In this document: one piece after another, positions 58,152 through 64,000 of the stretch
How positions within the stretch are numbered: the stretch's first letter is position 1
Layout: each line of letters begins with the position of its first letter
Assembly (NCBI GenBank): GCA_963718775.1
Contig: OY970377.1
Coordinates: 186,001 to 250,000, forward strand
DNA length: 64,000 nucleotides
Reading direction: 5' to 3'
From: VRUE01 sp963718775
GTDB lineage: Bacteria > Actinomycetota > Thermoleophilia > Solirubrobacterales > 70-9
Notes under the pieces: model-generated
Told to the model about the DNA's origin: nothing
Database searches by the model: none
The model's input: only the letters and a program-made list of their open reading frames with translations
Translations under genes and position numbers: made by a program

Positions 58152-59555
58152 CTACTCCGAGACGAACGGAATGATCTCGGCCAGTCGCTGAAGGCTCGTA
58201 TCGTGCTCCTGGCGGACCGCGCTCTCCGACTTATCCGAAATCGCTAGCGGCGCGACTTCCGGCTCGATCGTCTCATCCTCGCGGATCTTCGGAGCCTTGG
58301 TTCGGGGTGGCATCAAACCTTGAACGAGGTCGCCATAGAAGTCCGTCGTTTGCCGTCGGGTATCGGCCACGAACGAACCCTCCTTACGCCCGTCCTTCTT
58401 CCCCATTGGCTTCGACAACGCGACGACGAAGGTGCGAGGCTCGCGTTTCGGGTCGTCCGTCATCAGGAGACGGTCGGGCGCGTGCCGGCAATCCCGCAAG
58501 AGCTCCGATCTGGTTGCCCGCACCCTGGCGAAGCGGACATCGACTCGTAGGTCGTCGGGCGCATCCGCCAGCTGTCGCAGCAGCCAATTGATCCGCGTCT
58601 TCGGCCGGCCCTCCTTCGGCGCGGGCACCTCGACGCTTGTCGTCACAAGCCTCGTACGCAAATTTGCCTCGATGCCAATAGGTCCAACGGCGTTAGGCAC
58701 CTGGATCGAGCAGTCGAAAACGCCGTCCGCGGCGAGGCGCTGCGCAGCGGCGGCGAGCTGCTCTTCGGGCGTTTTACCACGCGGGCGGAGGTGATTGACA
58801 TCGACTCCCAGTTCCTGGCTGAGATGGAGACAGAGATACTCAACGAACTGCTCCCAACGACCGACGATCACGCCCGCCTCCGCATCAGAAGCCCGCAGGG
58901 TCCCATTGCGGGCGCTTTCGCGCACCCGGACCCACTCGCTCCCCATAGCATCGAACCCGCTCGCCCCTGATCTCTCGTCGTCTAGATAGCGAATCAGCTC
59001 GCCGAGGATCCAGGCCTGATCTGGATCGCTGATCCCGCGGAAGCGGTGCTGCACTATCGCCTCGGTAAGCACCCGCCACCAGGAAAGGTGGTAGACGGTC
59101 AAGCCACGCAATTTGGATTTGCGTACCGAATACGGCAGCGACCTGGAGTCGCCGAGAATCTGGTTGGAGATGGTCACCAGTCCGTCGAAGCCGTGCTCGC
59201 GCGCGAGATCCAGATAGCGAGAAACCTGCTCGCCCTCTAGTACGGCGCCACCTGTCTTTATCTCAACCAAGCAGCTCCACTGCTGCTTACCTCGCTCGAC
59301 CACAACCGCCCCGTCGGGGATGTGCAGCTTTTCGTCACCGTCCTTGAAGCGCAGCTCGGTGTACGTGGAGATCTTGCCTTTCGGAGCCTTCATCCCTCCC
59401 AGTAGGGCATGGCAGAAATCGGGAACCGCGCTCATTACCGCTAGCAGAGCCGATGCAGCCCGCCTCTCCTGCTCGGTCTGATTGCGAATGCCAGCGGTCG
59501 GCAACAATCTCGCCGGCATCCACTTATCCCGCTCGATCAAGTCAGCAAGTCCCAT
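58152..59555 (-). CDS. Large hypothetical protein with PD-(D/E)XK nuclease-like motif
   Basis: 467 aa. The N-terminal 120 residues contain STYTELRF, LHIPDGAVVVERG and WSCLVEIKTG, i.e. Glu-x(13)-Asp-x(16)-Glu-x-Lys with Asp81, Glu98 and Lys100. This fits the PD-(D/E)XK restriction-like fold. The following parts (LVTISNQILGDSRSLPYSVR, YHLSWWRVLTEAI) and the C-terminal basic half (EANLRTRLVTTSVEVPAPKE) are of unknown fold. A clear GGGAGG ribosome binding site precedes the ATG, and an ATACCGGTAT palindrome lies about 14 bp upstream. It is next to the HNH gene and looks like an accessory, possibly defence, gene. Confidence 0.6.
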   Translation of the reverse strand: MGLADLIERDKWMPARLLPTAGIRNQTEQERRAASALLAVMSAVPDFCHALLGGMKAPKGKISTYTELRFKDGDEKLHIPDGAVVVERGKQQWSCLVEIKTGGAVLEGEQVSRYLDLAREHGFDGLVTISNQILGDSRSLPYSVRKSKLRGLTVYHLSWWRVLTEAIVQHRFRGISDPDQAWILGELIRYLDDERSGASGFDAMGSEWVRVRESARNGTLRASDAEAGVIVGRWEQFVEYLCLHLSQELGVDVNHLRPRGKTPEEQLAAAAQRLAADGVFDCSIQVPNAVGPIGIEANLRTRLVTTSVEVPAPKEGRPKTRINWLLRQLADAPDDLRVDVRFARVRATRSELLRDCRHAPDRLLMTDDPKREPRTFVVALSKPMGKKDGRKEGSFVADTRRQTTDFYGDLVQGLMPPRTKAPKIREDETIEPEVAPLAISDKSESAVRQEHDTSLQRLAEIIPFVSE

Positions 59556-59616
59556 AATGATCCTCCCATACCGGTATAGAGACGGGAGATTATTCGCCGC
59601 TTGGCTGGCCGAACCT

Positions 59617-61392
59617 CTATCCGCCGACGCGCTCGGTGTGGGCTATGCGCTCGACCAGAGCGGCGCGGTCGCGACTCAACGCAGCGCGACGCTCGTAGTC
59701 GTTTTGCTCGCCGGCGGCGGCGATCTCGGCCTCGATGCGGCGTTGCTCGAGGAGCAGGTAGTTGAGCTGCATCGCGCTGGCCGAGGCGGGCTCGTCGTGG
59801 GCCATGATGACCAGCTCGGCGATCAGGCCGGAGAGCTCGGAATCGTCGCGGGGAAGGTTGGACGCCGGGTCCTCGGGGTGCTCGCGGAGCCACTCGGCGG
59901 CACGCAGGCCCCCCGGCGAGAGGTGCTCGGCGTTGAGACGGGCCAGGTAGTCCTTGCCCTCCTCCGGCAGCGCAATGCACATCGCCAGTAGGGCGCGCTC
60001 ACGGCGCTCGCGCGAAGTCAGCTCCGCCGTGCGCCGTGGCGGCGGCGGTCCGCTTCCCCCGCGTGCTGCTTCGGCGGGACCGCCGCTCAACGGCTGCGCG
60101 GCCACCACCCGCCCCATCACCATCGCCGGCTCCAGGTCGAGTCGCTCGGCGACGCGGCGCACGAGGTCGTCGCGGCTGGCGCTCTCCCCCATCCCGGCCA
60201 TGATCGGCGCCACCTCGCCGAGTGCGCGATCACGCTCGGCAGGCGACGAAGCGTCGGTGCGCTCCAGAACCAGGCCGACCTGGAAGGCGGTCAGCTCGAC
60301 AGCGCCCTCCAGCAGGGCGCGGAAGCGCTCGGCGCCATCCTCGGTGGCCATCATCTCGGCCGGGTCCTCGCCGGCCGGCATCGCCGCAACACGCAGCCGC
60401 ATCTTGCGCCCGGCGGCGACCCGCTGCGCTCTCAGCATCGCCTCCTGCCCGGCCGCATCGGCATCGAGCGCCAGCACCACCTCGTCGACCATGCCGGAGA
60501 GCGAGGCGACCTGCTCATCGGTGATCGCGGTGCCCATCACCCCGACCGCCTCCTCGATCCCCCCCTGGTGCAGGGCGAGCACGTCGGTGTAGCCCTCGAC
60601 CACGACCGCGCGGCCGGCCTTGGCGATCGCCGCCTTGGCCAGGTCGATCCCGTAGAGCATCTTGCTCTTGTGGAAGAAGTCGGTCTCCGCCGTGTTGACG
60701 TACTTGGCGCCCTGGTCGGAGCGCATCGCCCGGCCGCCGAAGCCGAGCGTGCGGCCGCGGCGGTCACGGATCGGAAACATGATCCGCGAGCGGAAACGGT
60801 CGTACTCGCCTCCACCCCGCCCCTTCTGCACCAGGCCAACGCCGCGCAGCTCCTCGACCTTGAAGCCGGCCCGCTGACCGCGCAGCAGCACCTTGTCCCA
60901 GGCGCTGGGGGCGAAGCCGACGCCGAAGGCACGCAGGGCCTCCTCGCCCAAGCCGCGTTGGGCCATGTACTCGCGCGCCTTGCTCGCCTCGTCGGAATCC
61001 CAGAGGTAGCTCGTGTAGAAGGCCGCCGTGCGGTCGAGCAACTCGCTGAGGCGGCGGCGCTGCTGGCGCTTGGCCTCCGCCTGGGGATCCTCGCGCTCGC
61101 GCTCGAGCTCCACCCCGTAGCGATCGGCGAGCAGCTCGACCGCCTCGGCAAAGCCGAGGCCCTCCTTCTCCTCGATGAACTTGATCGTGTCGCCGCCAAC
61201 TCCACAGCCGAAACAGTGGTAGAGCTTTTCCTGCGCGTCGACCGAGAACGAGGGCGTGCGCTCCTCGTGGAAGGGGCAGAGCCCAACCCAGCGCGCCCCC
61301 TGGCGGCGCAGGTCGGTGTGGGCCGAGATCACCTCGACGATGTCGGCCGCCTGCTTGACCCGCTCCAGGCTCTCGGTCGATATCAGCGCCAC
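59617..61392 (-). CDS. dnaG: DNA primase
   Basis: 591 aa. N-terminal zinc finger WVGLCPFHEERTPSFSVDA with the CHC2 pattern (C-x2-H ... CFGCG). The TOPRIM core VVEGYTDVLALHQGG is followed by VLALDADAAGQEAM. The catalytic FGGRAMRSDQGAKYVNTAET and helicase-interacting C-terminal domain follow. It makes RNA primers for lagging-strand synthesis. It precedes nothing essential downstream but sits in a minus-strand run with dgt, recO and mutM. Confidence 0.96.
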   Translation of the reverse strand: MALISTESLERVKQAADIVEVISAHTDLRRQGARWVGLCPFHEERTPSFSVDAQEKLYHCFGCGVGGDTIKFIEEKEGLGFAEAVELLADRYGVELEREREDPQAEAKRQQRRRLSELLDRTAAFYTSYLWDSDEASKAREYMAQRGLGEEALRAFGVGFAPSAWDKVLLRGQRAGFKVEELRGVGLVQKGRGGGEYDRFRSRIMFPIRDRRGRTLGFGGRAMRSDQGAKYVNTAETDFFHKSKMLYGIDLAKAAIAKAGRAVVVEGYTDVLALHQGGIEEAVGVMGTAITDEQVASLSGMVDEVVLALDADAAGQEAMLRAQRVAAGRKMRLRVAAMPAGEDPAEMMATEDGAERFRALLEGAVELTAFQVGLVLERTDASSPAERDRALGEVAPIMAGMGESASRDDLVRRVAERLDLEPAMVMGRVVAAQPLSGGPAEAARGGSGPPPPRRTAELTSRERRERALLAMCIALPEEGKDYLARLNAEHLSPGGLRAAEWLREHPEDPASNLPRDDSELSGLIAELVIMAHDEPASASAMQLNYLLLEQRRIEAEIAAAGEQNDYERRAALSRDRAALVERIAHTERVGG

Positions 61393-61420
61393 ACAGCCAC
61401 CGTAGCGCCCCGCCGCCCGC

Positions 61421-62431
61421 TCAGAACCTTGCCTCCTTGGGGGTGGTCAGTTCGGCGAACTTGGCGATGCAGTAGCGATCGGTCATCCCGGCGAGGTAGT
61501 CGGCGACGCGCTGGCAATCATTTGCCCCGGGCTCCAGCGAGGGCGCCTCATCGGGCTGCTCCATGTAGTGGTCGAAGAGCGCCTGCATGACGCGATGGAC
61601 CCGCTCGTGCTCGCTGCTCGCCAGCGGCCCGAGGTAGACGCGGTCGAACATGAACTTGCGCAAGCGCAGCATCGCCCCGCCGATCTCATCGCTCTGCACG
61701 ATGTCGCCGGCGTCACGCGAGTGCTCGACGATGTCGCGCACCAGAGTGTCGATCCGGGCCGAGCCGGTTGCGCCAAGCAGCTCGATCTGGGCGGCGGGGA
61801 GATCCTCCGGATGCAGGATCCCCGCCCGCAGCGCGTCGTCGATGTCGTGGTTGATGTAGGCGACGCGGTCGACGAGCTTGACGATTCGACCCTCCAGCGT
61901 CGCCGGCTTGTTGCCGCCGGTGTGGTTGAGGATGCCGTCGCGGACCTGCTCGGTGAGGTTGAGGCCGCGGCCGTCGCGCTCGAGCACCTCGACGACACGC
62001 AGCGAGTGCTCGTTGTGCTTGAAGCCGCTGCCACAACGCTCGCGCAGAGCCGCGTCCAGCGCCTCCTCGCCGGCATGGCCGAAGGGCGGGTGACCGAGGT
62101 CGTGGCCGAGCCCGATCGCCTCGGTGAGATCCTCGTTGAGACTGAGCGCGCGAGCCACCGTACGAGCGATCCCACAAGCCTCCAAAGTATGGGTGAGGCG
62201 CGTGCGGTAGTGATCGCCCTCGGGCGCGACGAAGACCTGCGTCTTGTGCTTGAGCCGGCGAAAGGCCTTGCTATGCACGATCCGATCGCGATCACGCTGA
62301 AACGGCGTCCGCAACGGACTATCAGCCTCCTCGACAGCCCGGCGCGCCGGATAGGACCGAGTCGCCTCGGGTACAAGGAACTCCTCCTCCCAAGCGCGCA
62401 CCCGCTCCTCAAACGCCACCGTCGCATCCAT
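61421..62431 (-). CDS. dgt: Deoxyguanosinetriphosphate triphosphohydrolase (dGTPase-like HD protein)
   Basis: 336 aa. HD-domain metal ligands: YRTRLTHTLEACGIARTVAR, LGHDLGHPPFGHAGEEALDA and VDRVAYINHDIDDALRAG. RLKHKTQVFVAPEGDHYRTR is the family's conserved N-terminal region. It removes triphosphate from dNTPs and lowers their pool. Its start is 10 bp from the large palindrome at 62442-62563. Confidence 0.94.
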   Translation of the reverse strand: MDATVAFEERVRAWEEEFLVPEATRSYPARRAVEEADSPLRTPFQRDRDRIVHSKAFRRLKHKTQVFVAPEGDHYRTRLTHTLEACGIARTVARALSLNEDLTEAIGLGHDLGHPPFGHAGEEALDAALRERCGSGFKHNEHSLRVVEVLERDGRGLNLTEQVRDGILNHTGGNKPATLEGRIVKLVDRVAYINHDIDDALRAGILHPEDLPAAQIELLGATGSARIDTLVRDIVEHSRDAGDIVQSDEIGGAMLRLRKFMFDRVYLGPLASSEHERVHRVMQALFDHYMEQPDEAPSLEPGANDCQRVADYLAGMTDRYCIAKFAELTTPKEARF

Positions 62432-62441
62432 CCGTCGATCC

Positions 62442-62563
62442 TAAGGCCCGATCACGGCAGGGGTGAAGCGTCTTGTACTTTTTGCGGGCCCCGCACCGGG
62501 CGCCAGCCATCCCACTCTCCTTCGCAAAAAGTTAAGCGAAACCCCTGCCGTGATCGGGCCTTA
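62442..62563. repeat. Large palindromic element between dgt and recO
   Basis: Perfect 23-bp complementary arms at 62442-62464 and 62541-62563 (left arm begins TAAGGCCCGATCACGGCAGG). They enclose a second 10-bp pair ACTTTTTGCG (62477-62486) / CGCAAAAAGT (62523-62532) and a GC-rich inner stem. The last three bases are the recO stop codon, so the element spans exactly the recO-dgt junction. The arms do not match any other copy in the window. Confidence 0.75.
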
Positions 62564-63286
62564 CGCAGCGGCGCGGAGTTGCACGTGCGCATGATGCTCA
62601 AGGGTGTCGCCCACCGCACGCTCTACCTGGCGCAACGCCTGCTCGCCAGCAGCCGGCGCCTCGGCCAGCGGGCTGCCGATCGCCCCGACCATGAAGCCGT
62701 GCGCCTCCTCGGAGAGCGGGAAGGAGCCCGCTTCGCAGCTGGCGCAGACGATGCCGCCGGCGGCGCCGGAGAAGCCGGCCAGATGCTCGGCCTCGCCGCA
62801 GTGCGCGCAGGAGGCCAACTCAGGCGCGAAGCCGGCAACCAACGCCAGCTTGAGCCGGAAGGAGAGCGCGGTCTCGATGCCCGCCGCCCGCTCGGCTGTG
62901 GGGTCGTCGAGCAGGGCCAGATAGCGACAGAGCAGGTTGTAGGCGGGCGGGTTTGGCTCGGCGGAGTCGAGCAGACGCAGGACCGCGTCGCAGGCACGGG
63001 CGCCGGCATTCAGGGCCGGCCCCGAGGCGCGCAGCCGCGGGTAGCCGTCGAAAGTGGACACGTTGGTCACGGTGAGCAGCTCGCCGCGCCCTTCGTGCAG
63101 CACCAGGTCGAGGCGGAAGAACGGCTCCAGCCGGCCCCCGAAGCGCGAGCGCGGTTTCCGCACCCCCTTGGCGATAGCGCCGATTCGACCTCGCGTCTTG
63201 GAGTAGAGGTGGAGGATGCGATCGGCCTCGCCATAGCGGATGCTGCGCAGCACCACCGCCTCTGTCTTCAGCGTCTTGCCGGCCAT
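62561..63286 (-). CDS. recO: DNA repair protein RecO
   Basis: 241 aa. N-terminal OB fold KTEAVVLRSIRYGEADRILH, LYSKTRGRIGAIAKGVRKPR and SRFGGRLEPFF. Zinc-binding region CAHCGEAEHLAGFSGAAGG, then IVCASCEAG. It loads RecA onto SSB-coated DNA in the RecFOR pathway. The ATG at 63286 starts MAGKTLKTEA. It directly follows mutM and shares its stop with the palindromic element. Confidence 0.94.
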   Translation of the reverse strand: MAGKTLKTEAVVLRSIRYGEADRILHLYSKTRGRIGAIAKGVRKPRSRFGGRLEPFFRLDLVLHEGRGELLTVTNVSTFDGYPRLRASGPALNAGARACDAVLRLLDSAEPNPPAYNLLCRYLALLDDPTAERAAGIETALSFRLKLALVAGFAPELASCAHCGEAEHLAGFSGAAGGIVCASCEAGSFPLSEEAHGFMVGAIGSPLAEAPAAGEQALRQVERAVGDTLEHHAHVQLRAAA

Positions 63287-63293
63287 AGCCGAG

Positions 63294-64000
63294 CTACGGT
63301 GAACGACGTGCCGGACGGCGCTTGCGGGGCCGGCGCCGCAGCCGCACCTGGCAACTCGGGCAGTAGTAGGTCGAGCGCCCGGAGACGACGATCCGCACGA
63401 TCGCGCCGCCGCACTCGGGGCACGGCTCCCCCTCCCGGGTGTGGACGAGGAACTCGTCCTGCATCGTGCCTCTCTCGCCGCGGCCGTCGCGGTAGTCGTC
63501 GATCGAGGCGCCACCGCCGTCTATTCCGGCGGCGAGTGCGGCCACAACGGCGTCCCTCAGCGCCTCATGATGCTCGGGCTTCATCGAGCCCGCCGGTGAG
63601 AGCGGGTGCAGCCGCGCCCGGAAAAGCGCCTCGTCGGCGTAGATGTTGCCAACCCCGGCGACGCCGGACTGGTCGAGCAGGAAGGACTTCAGCGGCACCG
63701 TACGACCAGCGGCCATCTCTCCCAACGCCTCGGCAGTGAACTGCTCGGAGAACGGCTCGACCCCGAGCTTCGCGAAGCGCTCGTCCAAGTCCGCATCGTC
63801 GATCAGGAAGGCCTCGCCGAAGCGGCGCGGATCGGTGAACCAGAGCGCACGCCCGTCGTCGAGGCCGAAGCGGGCGCGCAGGTGGCGCTCGGAGACCGAG
63901 CGCTCGTTCTCGTAGAGTCGCCGCCCTTCGGAGGGATCGAGCTTGCTCTCGCCCTCGACCAGGACCAGGTTGCCGGTCATCCGCAGGTGCATGACCAGGG
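63294..64000 (-). CDS. mutM: Formamidopyrimidine-DNA glycosylase (partial, 5' end beyond window)
   Basis: The visible 235 residues start inside the N-terminal beta domain (LRMTGNLVLVEGESKLDPSE), include the helix-two-turn-helix QSGVAGVGNIYADEALFR and end in the zinc finger CPECGGAIVRIVVSGRSTYY, CPSCQ. It removes oxidised purines such as 8-oxoG from DNA. The catalytic N-terminal Pro-Glu lies beyond the right edge. It heads the recO-dgt-dnaG run. Confidence 0.93.
   Translation of the reverse strand, partial: LVMHLRMTGNLVLVEGESKLDPSEGRRLYENERSVSERHLRARFGLDDGRALWFTDPRRFGEAFLIDDADLDERFAKLGVEPFSEQFTAEALGEMAAGRTVPLKSFLLDQSGVAGVGNIYADEALFRARLHPLSPAGSMKPEHHEALRDAVVAALAAGIDGGGASIDDYRDGRGERGTMQDEFLVHTREGEPCPECGGAIVRIVVSGRSTYYCPSCQVRLRRRPRKRRPARRSP

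Noticed and set aside
57412..59555. Prophage or insertion sequence next to tRNA-Asn
   Set aside because: No integrase, transposase, terminal repeats or phage structural genes are seen; only two accessory genes are present.

Overview
The window is high-GC DNA that reads as an actinobacterial chromosome. The best fit is the Thermoleophilia / Solirubrobacterales, inferred from a fused SecDF, a ruvC-ruvA-ruvB block next to yebC, actinobacterial-type aromatic catabolism genes (a fused PcaL), and lower-GC secreted proteins of a kind I associate with that order. I could not run any search, so the taxonomic placement is an inference.

Layout. 0-14 kb: an ECF sigma factor, then a minus-strand housekeeping run of (p)ppGpp synthetase/hydrolase, recJ, secDF, a PAS protein, ruvB-ruvA-ruvC and yebC. 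14-20 kb: an M29 aminopeptidase, the PLP synthase pair pdxT/pdxS, an RpiR-type regulator and several small membrane or zinc-ribbon proteins. Many genes in this stretch are broken by single-base indels. 20-29 kb: a receptor-like Ser/Thr kinase, secreted and lipoprotein genes, a zincin, a YbhN-type membrane protein, a cytochrome P450, a methyltransferase, a SHOCT protein and glutamate decarboxylase. 30-31 kb: a small ORF overlapping a nucleotidyltransferase-fold protein, a candidate toxin-antitoxin pair. 31-43 kb: a LysR regulator divergent from a long, tightly overlapping operon. Its order is ring-hydroxylating dioxygenase alpha/beta, a dihydrodiol dehydrogenase, a class II aldolase-type decarboxylase, protocatechuate 3,4-dioxygenase (pcaH, pcaG), pcaB and the fused pcaL. 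I read this as a route from a phthalate-like aromatic acid through protocatechuate to 3-oxoadipate. A cupin dioxygenase, a PNPOx-like protein and an alpha/beta hydrolase follow. 44-48 kb: TetR, SDR, APH-type kinase, DUF6285-like protein and acyl-CoA dehydrogenase, matching the LvaD-A-B-C logic of 4-hydroxyacyl-CoA catabolism. 48-57 kb: a DUF2339/DUF3999 membrane pair, msrA, a DUF3105-like protein, tRNA-Met(CAT), an HPt protein, a thioredoxin-like lipoprotein, an SDR, a glycosyltransferase and tRNA-Asn(GTT). 57-59.6 kb: two island-like genes, an HNH protein and a PD-(D/E)XK-like protein, between tRNA-Asn and the replication/repair run dnaG-dgt-recO-mutM that ends the window.

The most unusual structural signal is a set of long, perfect inverted repeats at 5511-5579, 6222-6270, 23288-23433, 23466-23607, 37806-37854 and 62442-62563. 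The arm sequence differs from copy to copy, yet the two arms within each copy are exactly complementary. Two copies near 23.4 kb also share an internal core in opposite orientation. One 69-bp copy lies in frame inside recJ and adds 23 codons. A second window-wide feature is roughly fifteen single-base frameshifts, concentrated at 14-19 kb, most of which can be repaired by one base and probably reflect assembly error.
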